Assembly: GCA_018402085.1 (NCBI GenBank)
Contig: JAGYJM010000002.1
Coordinates: 1,116,001-1,180,000 of the forward strand
Direction: 5' to 3'
DNA length: 64,000 nt
Source: Flavobacteriales bacterium
GTDB lineage: Bacteria > Bacteroidota > Bacteroidia > Flavobacteriales_D > Sanyastnellaceae
A model generated the notes under the pieces. That model searched no databases, was not told the DNA's origin, and saw nothing but the letters and a program-made list of their open reading frames with translations. Made by a program: the position numbers and the translations under genes. Positions 38,164 to 47,208 of this stretch are shown here, one piece after another; position 1 is the first letter of the stretch, and each line of letters begins with the position of its first letter.

Positions 38164-39456
38164 TTAAGCAGTTAAGCCCTTCTTCTGCGTCAGTCCGAAC
38201 GAAGCTAAAATGGCTAACACCGGTACCACCGGCATACGGAAACGAGCGTCAGGCATTGTGATCGTTGAAGCCAGCATAAAGTACACCAGCAATGTAAGTA
38301 GTAATAGCACGGAAGCCGGCTGCTGTTTCCAAAGCCTCACAAGGCCTGTTAACGCAAATGCGAAAGTGCATAAGCTCAGTAGAAATTGAAACCCGCTGAG
38401 TGCTACGGTGAGCTTGTGGTTCTCGGCGAAAAATCGCCGGATGCGACCTTCCTCTGACTCCGCACCGGTTAGGGGAGCATAAGCATATTCCAGTCCTAAC
38501 GCCCGATCAAACCAGGAGCGGGGAGGCTTGAAAAAGTACATCGCCATTTTCGCAGCACTTTGCTTCATGAACACACCGGGATGATCACGCAGCACCTCAA
38601 AAGCACGACTTTTCGCCCAGTTTCTGTACTTGCCCGCACTGGGCACCGGCTCGTGCTCCATCGCCGAGCGTGCCTCGTTGATGAAGTTTGCCTGAACCTC
38701 GTTGAACGGACGGGCCGTGGCTTCGGCTTCAACTGCTGCCGCATTGAACAGTAAAAGGTTGTTCATATCCATCGTACTCAAAGCCGCAGAACCGAAGATC
38801 ATATCGTTGCGTAGTTTCCATCCGAACACCGGAACAAGTCCGATCAGCAAGATCAACGCCGGACGTTTCCAGGTGCGGGTTTCGGCAACCATCCAGAGAA
38901 AAAAGAGCAGCGGCAGGTAAAGTCCGATAGGGCGCACGAGAATGGCGCTACCCATTACAAGACTGGCTGCCCACCAGTAAATGCCGTCATTTCGACCTTT
39001 AATAAAGAGCCACAAACTCAGCGTTAGCAACAGTACAAAGAGACCGTCGCTCAGGATCATCGGTGTAAAAAGAATCAGACAGAGGTCAGCTGCTACGATC
39101 CAGGCGGCAAGCCGTGGCGAAGGAGCATGCAGTTGTTTCGCAGTGTCATAGATAAGAAGTGGAACCAATGCACCAATTGCACTTTGCACAAGGGCAATGA
39201 AAGCGAATGAGACACCTAATGCTCTGAAAGGAATTAGAAACCCGGGGTATCCCGGGGTACGGATCATATCAGGAATGTAGGGCTCGAAAGGCATCAGGCT
39301 GAAGGCCCCCTCACGGAGAAGATTGTCAGCAAGCCGTAAATAGGTAGAACTATCAGGACCGGTGAAGACGGCTCCTGTCACGAGTACGGCTGTCCACCAT
39401 GCCATTCGAACCAGAAAAGATCCCGCAAAAATCCGCGTATGGGCAGTTGTCCACAT
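38164..39456 (-). CDS. Glycosyltransferase family 39-like membrane protein
   Basis: Multiple TM helices; FTGPDSSTYLRLADNLL, RTPGYPGFLIPFRAL, GSAILVRPIGLYLPLLFFLW. Start taken as MWTTAHTRIF, giving a divergent intergenic with the next gene. Confidence 0.8.
   Translation of the reverse strand: MWTTAHTRIFAGSFLVRMAWWTAVLVTGAVFTGPDSSTYLRLADNLLREGAFSLMPFEPYIPDMIRTPGYPGFLIPFRALGVSFAFIALVQSAIGALVPLLIYDTAKQLHAPSPRLAAWIVAADLCLILFTPMILSDGLFVLLLTLSLWLFIKGRNDGIYWWAASLVMGSAILVRPIGLYLPLLFFLWMVAETRTWKRPALILLIGLVPVFGWKLRNDMIFGSAALSTMDMNNLLLFNAAAVEAEATARPFNEVQANFINEARSAMEHEPVPSAGKYRNWAKSRAFEVLRDHPGVFMKQSAAKMAMYFFKPPRSWFDRALGLEYAYAPLTGAESEEGRIRRFFAENHKLTVALSGFQFLLSLCTFAFALTGLVRLWKQQPASVLLLLTLLVYFMLASTITMPDARFRMPVVPVLAILASFGLTQKKGLTA
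38424..38445 (+). repeat. GATG-tailed hairpin element (copy 15, antisense in GT39-like CDS)
   Basis: CGGCGA-AAAA-TCGCCG-GATGCG; CDS reads GRIRRFFAEN. Confidence 0.85.
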
Positions 39457-39509
39457 CTCCTGCAAGTTGCTATAAAACCCTCTACCTTCGCACTGTTGAA
39501 CCGAAAAGG

Positions 39510-40904
39510 ATGCATAAGCTTCTGATTTTCTTGTTTGCGACCGCACTGCTTGCTGCCTGCCAGGAGCCTCCGGCGTCTGAAGCAACCTCCGTTGCGCGCA
39601 CCGTTGGTGAACGCTATGAAACCGATGTGCTTGAACATCCCGAGTGGTCTGTAGATGCAGCTCTTTACTACCTCAACTTCCGACATTTCACTCCGGCAGG
39701 TACCATCGCCAAAGCCGCTGACAGCCTGAAGGTGTTGAGCGATATGCAAGTGGGCGGCTTGATCATTAGTCCGCCTTACCAGATCGGCAAAGAGAACCGG
39801 CGTGGCAGCCTCGGTGACCTGAGGGCCATCCGCAATCACCGCAAGGTCGATGAAGCGCTCGGTGACAGGGTGGTCTTCGAGCAATTTGTGAGTCGTTCGC
39901 ACAGCCTCGGTATGCAGGTCCTGCTCGAATGGCCGCTGGCGTATGTGTCAGTCGATCACGGCTGGACCGATACCCTCCGGCAAGTCCTCATCACAGACAG
40001 TCTCGGAAAAGTCATTCCGGTACGTGAAGACCTTGCCCGGCTCAACTTTGATGCCGATACGACGCTTGCAGTAGTGCTAAATGAGCTGCAATTGTGGTTG
40101 CTGCAGACCGATATTGATGGGTTTTACTTCCGCAACCTGAATGCCCTGTCAGACGATCAGCAGCTCGCGTTGAGTTCGGCCTTGCGAAGTACAAAGAAGC
40201 AGGTAATGATCATCGCCGACGAGGATCGGCCTGATTTGCACTACCAGATCGTTGATGCGACGATGGCCATTGACTTTCCGGCAATGCTGGAGGAGTCGCT
40301 CTTCAGCGAAAGTGGTCCTGATACCCTCGAAAAGTGGATGCAGCGTGAGCGCGATGAATTTATCGAAAGCGCGTATCGCGTGCTGTACCTGAGCTCACCC
40401 GAATTGAACGCCCTCGAAGGAACCGTTCCTGACCGATTCGGTAAGCTCAGTCGCGTTGCCACGGTGCTGTATACCACCTTACATGGTCTCCCCATGCTCT
40501 ATAACGGCCAGGCATCAGGTAATACGCGCGCCCTGTCGCCTTACGAGAGCGACACCATTCGATATGATGACCTCTCTTTACGCAAGCTTTACACGAAACT
40601 CTTCAAACTGAAGCGTGAAGAGTCTGCACTGCGAAACGGATACGGGGGCGGACGATACGAGCGGCTTGAAATGGCAGATGAGAACGGCATTTTCTGTTTT
40701 CGCCGGTTCAATGATGAAAGTGAAGTGGTAGTAGCGGTCAATCTCAGCGATCGTCCGGCAAGCCTGCAACTCAGCAAAGTACCGGATGCTACCTATGCCA
40801 GTATTTTCAATTCAGAAGTGCTTTCTTCATTCACCAACGGTGCCTTTGATCTCGCACCATACGGCTACCAGGTGTTTGTGCGAACCGATAAGGTCATTCC
40901 CTGA
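39510..40904 (+). CDS. Alpha-amylase (GH13)-like lipoprotein with degenerate catalytic motifs
   Basis: Lipobox LLAACQEPP from ATG at 39510; ALYYLNFRHFTPAGTI, DIDGFYFRNLNAL, GLPMLYNGQASGNTR and a C-terminal beta domain (CFRRFNDESEVVVAVNLSDRPASLQL). Confidence 0.75.
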   Translation: MHKLLIFLFATALLAACQEPPASEATSVARTVGERYETDVLEHPEWSVDAALYYLNFRHFTPAGTIAKAADSLKVLSDMQVGGLIISPPYQIGKENRRGSLGDLRAIRNHRKVDEALGDRVVFEQFVSRSHSLGMQVLLEWPLAYVSVDHGWTDTLRQVLITDSLGKVIPVREDLARLNFDADTTLAVVLNELQLWLLQTDIDGFYFRNLNALSDDQQLALSSALRSTKKQVMIIADEDRPDLHYQIVDATMAIDFPAMLEESLFSESGPDTLEKWMQRERDEFIESAYRVLYLSSPELNALEGTVPDRFGKLSRVATVLYTTLHGLPMLYNGQASGNTRALSPYESDTIRYDDLSLRKLYTKLFKLKREESALRNGYGGGRYERLEMADENGIFCFRRFNDESEVVVAVNLSDRPASLQLSKVPDATYASIFNSEVLSSFTNGAFDLAPYGYQVFVRTDKVIP

Positions 40905-41785
40905 TGCAGCAGTGGCCACCGGATAACACCTTCCGCAACGTACGTGACTGGCTCTTGAACCGCCTTTCAGGTGCTCACTCTGAATCTCGTGAGATAGAAT
41001 CATGGGTACGTATTCTCCTTGAATGGCAGTCAGGTTTGAATCGGGCTCAACTTCTTGCCGTGGGGTACCTTTTCACGGAGTCACAGCTGAACCTCCTCGC
41101 TGCTGCTGTCCGTCGGCTCAACGAGGGCGAGCCCCTGCAACATATCACAGGTACAGCCTGGTTTTACGGCAGACCCTTCAAGGTCAGTCCGGATGTGCTT
41201 ATCCCTCGTCCGGAAACCGAAGAACTGGTCAGCCTCATTCTGGCTCAATTACCCGACGATGACAGCCTCCGTGTGCTGGATATCGGCACCGGTTCAGGGT
41301 GTATTCCTATTACCCTGAAGCTCGAGCGCCCTGATCTCCATGCAGAAGCATGGGATGTTTCAGAGGCGGCGCTTTCCGTAGCGGTTTACAACGCAAAAGC
41401 GTTGGATGCGTCGGTTACGTTCAGGCAGGCAGATGTGCTGCTTGCCGAAGCGGCCGAATCATTTGACGTGGTGGTCTCCAATCCGCCTTACATCACGTTG
41501 TCAGAGGTGATGGAACTTGATCCGCGCGTGCGCAATCACGAACCGCAACTGGCACTCGCCGTTCCGGATAACGATCCATTGGTCTTCTACAAGCGCATTA
41601 TTGCTCTTAGTACTGTTCCGAATCACCCGCTGCTCAGCGCAGGCGGACAACTCTGGTTTGAATGCCATGAGCGTTACGCAGAACAGGTAGCCGCATTGTG
41701 CGAATGCTATGGCAGTACGGTGCTGCGTCTTGACGCGCAAGGCAGGGAGCGCATCGTTCAGTTGATGAAGAGCGAAGGGGAGTAA
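40904..41785 (+). CDS. prmC: Peptide chain release factor N(5)-glutamine methyltransferase
   Basis: PRPETEELV, VLDIGTGSGCIPITL, VVSNPPYI; overlaps the upstream stop (TGATG). Confidence 0.95.
   Translation: MQQWPPDNTFRNVRDWLLNRLSGAHSESREIESWVRILLEWQSGLNRAQLLAVGYLFTESQLNLLAAAVRRLNEGEPLQHITGTAWFYGRPFKVSPDVLIPRPETEELVSLILAQLPDDDSLRVLDIGTGSGCIPITLKLERPDLHAEAWDVSEAALSVAVYNAKALDASVTFRQADVLLAEAAESFDVVVSNPPYITLSEVMELDPRVRNHEPQLALAVPDNDPLVFYKRIIALSTVPNHPLLSAGGQLWFECHERYAEQVAALCECYGSTVLRLDAQGRERIVQLMKSEGE
41389..41410 (+). repeat. GATG-tailed hairpin element (copy 16, in prmC)
   Basis: CAACGC-AAAA-GCGTTG-GATGCG; encodes YNAKALDA. Confidence 0.85.
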
Positions 41786-42426
41786 GCTGCGCTCGTGTCT
41801 CTTGGCATTGCCGCACCGATGAACGTAGCAGAGTTAAAGTGAAGGTTGCCCTTAATCTGGGAGTGAAGCCTTCCGTTAATGTGAAAAGGCCGTAATGAAA
41901 CTACACTATTTCGCCGAAAGTTGCTGGAAACTTCATGCGGACAGGTTCACCTTTGCAATCGATGAGCTAAACACACTAGCCTTGTACAATTGAATGTTCT
42001 CCACTAGAAAGTACCCAATGACAATCTGAAGGCATCCGTGATCTTCGGACACCACCTTTCGGTGAACCAACGAACTGTAGGCATCCATGGCAGTAGGTGT
42101 ACACTGCAGTGTGGGCCCACTGCCGGCATAGTTTTAACACTCCTTCACAAACATAAAATGTCCTTCACAAGGTTGCAATGGTCCGTAAAAAAGTTGAAAT
42201 GTCGTTCGCAATGTGTCTTCACACAGCCAGTCTGGCGTTTTGAAGCACTGCTATCCGGTTATCCTTCTTGGTTTGAGATTTAACCGGACATGGATAAATT
42301 CTAAGAATTATCTGACAAGCCTGTCAGCCACTGCAACGGAACGTACAAACGCCTCAGGCGTTAATGGGTTGGAAAGGCGGCGCGAAAGACGCAAAAGCCG
42401 AAACTTAGACTCACAAACCATTCCCT

Positions 42427-44691
42427 ATGTACTTTACAAACCTTCAACGCCGCCTCATGTTGGCATGTGCGCTTTTCACAGCGCAAACCTGCTTTCTTAT
42501 CACACCGGCCTATGCCGGAACTACAGTGGATGCCCTCTCACTGGCCAGCTCTCCCATCGTGGTTGACTGTTTTTATAACTCTTGTGATACCTACGGAGAA
42601 CCCACATGCGCAGGAGACCCGGTTTGGATCGCAAACCTTTCGGTTGATGTGACGGATCCAGAATATGCTGATGAAATTACTCTCAGCCTCTCCGGTGCCC
42701 CTTCAGGTATGTCGATCAGCTCATATAGCTATGAAATTGGTCCGGGTTATCCCGATGATTTCAATCATATTTATGCGGATGTTGACCCTTCGCTTATCCC
42801 CGGAACCTATACCTATGACATCGTACTGACTATGACCGACGGATCAAGCGCAAGCTACACAGTAACCTCGTCGTTCGAGCTTGAAATTGCCTGCAGCGAT
42901 GAAACAGCATGTAACTATCAGCCATTTTCAATGTGCTGGGGAGATGATGACTGCGAATACCCTGAGGCAGGTTTCGATTGCGACGGCAATGCGCTGATCA
43001 CCGCTGAGTGTTTCTATAACTCTTGCACAAGTGATGACGAAATTTGTGCCGGAAGTCCGCACTGGATTGCCAACCTCTCTGTTGACCACGGGGATCCAAA
43101 CTACGCAGGTTCCATTACCCTTAGTCTGGATGGAGCTCCCGATGGTATGACCATCAGCTCGCAGAGCTATGATATTGGCCCCGGTTTTCCCGATGATTTC
43201 AATCACATCTATGCGGATATTCCTGAAACGGTGCCACCGGGTGAGTACACGTATGATATTGTACTGACCGATGAGAATGGCGGGTTCACAAGCTTTTCAT
43301 TGACTACCCAGATTTCTTTTGCTGAGACAACGTGCTGGGATTCTGATGCCTGCAATTACGATCCCGGCTCTATGTGCACCGATTATGACAATTGCGAATA
43401 CCCCGAAGACGGATATGACTGCAATGGCAATTGTCTTGAAGATACAGATGGTGACGGCATTTGCGATTCTTTTGAAATAGCGGGGTGTACTTCTCCGGAT
43501 GCGAACAATTACGTCGCAGAAGCGACGGATGATGACGGTTCGTGTACGTTCGAATCGGCCGCTGAAGGATGCTCAGATCCGGATGCGATCAACTTCATGA
43601 GTGGGTTAGTATCAGCAGGGCAGGGAACACCTCTGGTCAGTAACCTATCCATGGAAGGGTTGACCTCCATAAGCGATGAAGGGTTCTTTCTCGGGTATAC
43701 CTTTACCGCTCAGGAAGCGGTGTTTATCACTGCTCTCGGAGCACTTCAACCTGCAGGTGAATGGGACAATGGCGATTGGATGAACCCTGAATTGATAGAG
43801 TATAACGGCAATACGGGCGAAGCACAGCTCGGACTCTATGCAAATAGCGGTGAATTGCTCGCAAGTGCAATCGTGGCGCCCTCAGATAACACTGAAGACG
43901 GATTTGAGTATAGCACCATTCAAGCCGTTCAACTGGAGGAAGGTGCAACCTACCACCTCGTATTGCTTACCGGTAATGGGGTCTACTTCGGCTACGGAAA
44001 TCAGGCTCTTCAGCAAATTGCCTACAGCGATTCATTCGCCATTACAGCCATGCGTTCTTCAAATACAAGCGCCACGGAAATGCCCGCTGAACTGCCTGAT
44101 AACACGAACTCGTGGTCACTCGAATACGTGTTCGCTAATCTGAAGTTCAGTCAAACCGAGCCAATTGCAGAAGAGAATTGCATCTACGTCGGTTGCACCG
44201 ATGCCAACGCCGATAACTACAACGCAAACGCGAGCTACGATGATGGCAGTTGCACCGTGAATGGCAATGCACTGGTTTACGGCTGTATTGACGATAGCGC
44301 AATGAACTTCAACGAAGCGGCAACTCTCAGTGATGATTCGTGCGTATTCGTACCTGAAATTGAAGGATGTACCAATGCTGAGGCGGCGAACTACCGCGAA
44401 GAAGCTGTGAATGATGACGGCTCTTGTCTGTTCGTTGGCTGCACAAATCCGGCTGCAGATAACTACAATGCAGAAGCTGACTTTGATGACGGTAGCTGCG
44501 CTATCGCAGGAGGAGTCTTGATTTACGGCTGCACGGATGAAGAGGCCATTAACTATATGCCGACCGCAAACGTGAACAGCGATTGGTGTTTTTATAACGA
44601 TTCGTGCAAAGGTGATTTTGATAACGATGGTGACATCGATGCCTTAGACCTGCTGAGTTTTCTTGCTGACTTCAGTGGTTTATGCGAATGA
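42427..44691 (+). CDS. Secreted Cys-rich repeat protein with internal duplication and dockerin-like C-terminus
   Basis: Two related N-terminal modules (CFYNSC...WIANLSV...IGPGYPDDFNHIYADV / IGPGFPDDFNHIYADI), GCTDxxAxNYNxxAxxDDGSC repeats, C-terminus CKGDFDNDGDIDALDLLSFLADFSGLCE*. Confidence 0.8.
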   Translation: MYFTNLQRRLMLACALFTAQTCFLITPAYAGTTVDALSLASSPIVVDCFYNSCDTYGEPTCAGDPVWIANLSVDVTDPEYADEITLSLSGAPSGMSISSYSYEIGPGYPDDFNHIYADVDPSLIPGTYTYDIVLTMTDGSSASYTVTSSFELEIACSDETACNYQPFSMCWGDDDCEYPEAGFDCDGNALITAECFYNSCTSDDEICAGSPHWIANLSVDHGDPNYAGSITLSLDGAPDGMTISSQSYDIGPGFPDDFNHIYADIPETVPPGEYTYDIVLTDENGGFTSFSLTTQISFAETTCWDSDACNYDPGSMCTDYDNCEYPEDGYDCNGNCLEDTDGDGICDSFEIAGCTSPDANNYVAEATDDDGSCTFESAAEGCSDPDAINFMSGLVSAGQGTPLVSNLSMEGLTSISDEGFFLGYTFTAQEAVFITALGALQPAGEWDNGDWMNPELIEYNGNTGEAQLGLYANSGELLASAIVAPSDNTEDGFEYSTIQAVQLEEGATYHLVLLTGNGVYFGYGNQALQQIAYSDSFAITAMRSSNTSATEMPAELPDNTNSWSLEYVFANLKFSQTEPIAEENCIYVGCTDANADNYNANASYDDGSCTVNGNALVYGCIDDSAMNFNEAATLSDDSCVFVPEIEGCTNAEAANYREEAVNDDGSCLFVGCTNPAADNYNAEADFDDGSCAIAGGVLIYGCTDEEAINYMPTANVNSDWCFYNDSCKGDFDNDGDIDALDLLSFLADFSGLCE
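43512..43531 (+). repeat. GATG-tailed hairpin element (copy 17, in Cys-rich repeat protein CDS)
   Basis: CGTCGC-AGAA-GCGACG-GATG; encodes YVAEATDD. Confidence 0.85.
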
Positions 44692-44730
44692 TAGTATGCG
44701 GCTAAGGCCGCAGACCTCTAAATGCAAATA

Positions 44731-44761
44731 AAAAGCCCCGCTCAATGGCGGGGCTTTTTTT
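44731..44761. terminator. Bidirectional intrinsic terminator between convergent genes
   Basis: AAAAGCCCCGC-TCAATG-GCGGGGCTTTTTTT. Confidence 0.9.
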
Positions 44762-44785
44762 ATAGTATTGGATGAACAGCGACTA

Positions 44786-45685
44786 TCAAAGGGGTCGAAT
44801 AATTTCTTCGGTTCTGACGACCTGTTCTTCGAGTTTGTGGCGGTAAATCCAGTCGAGAAAGGTTTCGACAACATCAAGATCAATACGACCCCAGTTGTCG
44901 CCCTTGCTCATAGCTGCAGCCGATACCTCGACCGCACGCTTGAGGTCGATGTCTTCATCGTGCGAAGGAATTCGTTTGCTGAGCAGCGCTGCGGCCTCGT
45001 CCTGATGCTCCATAGCGTATACGAAGCCTCTCCGTGTAGCTTCCATGAATTTTCGGAAGGCATCCGGACGCTCATCCAGCGCTTTTGCGCTGCACACAAT
45101 TACCGGCGAGTAGGAGTAGGGAATGTGATAATCGGCCATTCTGAATTTGCGAAGCCTGACCCCGCGCTGCTCTGCCTGCACGCCCTCCCAGTTATCGAAG
45201 ATCCAGGTGGCGTCAATCGTCTCATTCAAAATGGTATCCCAGATGCCCAGTTTATCCGGGTTAACAATCTCGATGTTACCCTCACCACCGTCATTACGGA
45301 TCATCTGCCTCACAATCGCGTCTTCGTATCGTGCGTTGTAAGAGGCGTAGCGCTTGCCGTCGAGGTCTTTCGGACGCTCAATGCCGCTGTCTTCGCGCAC
45401 CACAATCGCACTTACGTCATTCTCATAAACACTGCCAATGGCCGTCAGATCAAACGGCGCAGCCTTGGTACGGTAGCTGAAAATGCTTTCAGTAGGACAT
45501 AGCGCGAGGTCTGCTCGCCAGAGCTCCACTTTCTTCGCAGGGGTGATCTGGTAATTGTCAATCGAAGGATCGGTGATTTCAACGTCAAGCCCGAGTTCAC
45601 GGTAAAAACCATGTTGCCAGGCCACGAAAAATCCAATATGATTCACATTGGGCGTCCAGTCAAGCGCCAGTCGAAGGTTCTCCAT
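44786..45685 (-). CDS. ABC transporter substrate-binding protein, NMT1/THI5-like (pyrimidine/thiamine-precursor type)
   Basis: LRLALDWTPNVNHIGFFVAWQHGFYRELGLDVEI and IDATWIFDNWEGVQAEQRGV. Confidence 0.87.
   Translation of the reverse strand: MENLRLALDWTPNVNHIGFFVAWQHGFYRELGLDVEITDPSIDNYQITPAKKVELWRADLALCPTESIFSYRTKAAPFDLTAIGSVYENDVSAIVVREDSGIERPKDLDGKRYASYNARYEDAIVRQMIRNDGGEGNIEIVNPDKLGIWDTILNETIDATWIFDNWEGVQAEQRGVRLRKFRMADYHIPYSYSPVIVCSAKALDERPDAFRKFMEATRRGFVYAMEHQDEAAALLSKRIPSHDEDIDLKRAVEVSAAAMSKGDNWGRIDLDVVETFLDWIYRHKLEEQVVRTEEIIRPL
45073..45092 (-). repeat. GATG-tailed hairpin element (copy 18, in NMT1/THI5-like CDS)
   Basis: Plus: CATC-CAGCGC-TTTT-GCGCTG; CDS reads CSAKALDE. Confidence 0.85.
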
Positions 45686-45771
45686 CTCAGTCTGTAGTTT
45701 TTGGCGGCGCAAATATAACGGCTGAGACAGCGCAGCAAGGTGAACCTGTCAAAAATCAGTCACTGAGCCGC

Positions 45772-46293
45772 TTACAGGTACATCTGCACCAGTCCGTCAG
45801 GTAGGTCGGTCAAAATCTGTCTGGTTTCGCGATTGACTTCTGCAATTTGATCATCGTTCATAGGGATCAGCACTTCTTTGCCGTTGTGGTCGCAGATGAA
45901 CAACGGATTGGTCGGGTGCTCGGTGATGGCCTTGATCTCGCCCACCTCGCCAAAGGTTTTGTCTGTCAGGGTGAAGCCGATGACTTCATGAAAGTAGAAT
46001 TGCTTTCCACTCAGCTTCGGCAAGAGTTCAAGCGGCAGCCAGACTAGTTTATCGATGAACGGAATGGCTGCAGATTCACTGTCAATGCCTTCAAGCTCAA
46101 TAACAGCTTGATTTCCCCGCGGATCGAACCGATCGATGAACCAGGGCACCATGCCGCTTTCTTGCTCAAAGAAAATTCCGTCAAGCTCATAATAAACAGA
46201 CGGGTCATCAACATCAAGAAACAGCATCATGGCGCCTTTGTATCCGTGAAGTCTTGTAATTTTACCGAGGTTGAAGAACTTTTCTTTATCCAC
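45772..46293 (-). CDS. rimM: Ribosome maturation factor RimM
   Basis: FNLGKITRLHGYKGAMMLFLD, PRC-barrel region DNGKEVLIPMNDDQIAEV. Confidence 0.92.
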   Translation of the reverse strand: MDKEKFFNLGKITRLHGYKGAMMLFLDVDDPSVYYELDGIFFEQESGMVPWFIDRFDPRGNQAVIELEGIDSESAAIPFIDKLVWLPLELLPKLSGKQFYFHEVIGFTLTDKTFGEVGEIKAITEHPTNPLFICDHNGKEVLIPMNDDQIAEVNRETRQILTDLPDGLVQMYL

Positions 46294-46332
46294 TTTCGAA
46301 ACATTTGCAAGGATGAAGACCCTTTCGGACGG

Positions 46333-47208
46333 TCATCCGGTTTGAAGAAGCATTGCAATGGCCAATACTGAAAGCCCCAGGCCGATGAGGTTGCTCCGGT
46401 TGAATCGTTCATTGAACATCAGATAAGCGGCCATAGCCGACAGCAATACCGTACCGAGGTTGTTCAGCGGAATAATAGCTGAACGGTCGAGAATACGTGA
46501 GTCAAAAGTCATCACGATGAAGTAAATCGAACCAAAATTTACCAGTCCGAGCAATGACCCGCCCAGTAGAGTAGGAAGGTTGAATACCGGCATACCTTTC
46601 ACAGCGCGCACCACGAGCACAATGCTTCCCAGCACTACTGCCGTGATGAACGGTGTGCTTGAAAACAGGTATTTGTCACTCTCGCTCTGCAGGTAGCCGC
46701 CTTGTGAGAATTGTCCGAGTGTAAGATCAATGATACCGCTGCCGATGAAGATGATCACCGGAAAAAGGGCATAGCTCCAGTTGAAGTCACCACTTCGGGT
46801 GCGCCTTGAGCTGAGCACCACCCCGGCAACAGCGAGCAGCACCGCACCAATCTTGATTGCCGTAGGTGCATCTTCAGGGTCTGTCAGCATGAACCATGCC
46901 ACCGGCAGCACCAGCGACATCTTGGTTGCAATGCTGGCCACGCCCACGCCCACGCGTTGCGAGGTGAAGGCCATGAGGTAAAACAGCGTGATGAAGAGCA
47001 CACCAATCGAAAGTCCTGCCTGCACCCAGATTTCACTCACTTTCTCCGCAAGCGGGTAGCCATCTTCAAGCATGAGTACACCGAGCGATGCGGCTACCGC
47101 ATAATTCACGACGATCGCCGGAAAAGTATACGCCCCCCATTTCGGAAAGGAGCGAAAAAGCACAAAGATTGCAGCAGAAGATACCATGCAGAGCAAGAGC
47201 CAGATCAT
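46333..47208 (-). CDS. DMT (EamA-like) family transporter
   Basis: About 10 hydrophobic segments; 4-bp overlap with the upstream ribD gene. Confidence 0.8.
   Translation of the reverse strand: MIWLLLCMVSSAAIFVLFRSFPKWGAYTFPAIVVNYAVAASLGVLMLEDGYPLAEKVSEIWVQAGLSIGVLFITLFYLMAFTSQRVGVGVASIATKMSLVLPVAWFMLTDPEDAPTAIKIGAVLLAVAGVVLSSRRTRSGDFNWSYALFPVIIFIGSGIIDLTLGQFSQGGYLQSESDKYLFSSTPFITAVVLGSIVLVVRAVKGMPVFNLPTLLGGSLLGLVNFGSIYFIVMTFDSRILDRSAIIPLNNLGTVLLSAMAAYLMFNERFNRSNLIGLGLSVLAIAMLLQTG

Noticed and set aside
39456-39585. Extended N-terminus of the GT39-like ORF overlapping the GH13-like gene
   Set aside because: The extension lacks membrane character; the internal start at 39456 followed by TM segments and a divergent promoter region is more plausible.
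44697-44712. TGCGGC-TAAG-GCCGCA hairpin just after the stop of the 42427 protein
   Set aside because: 6-bp stem and 4-nt loop, but lacking the nRAA loop and GATG tail; not counted.
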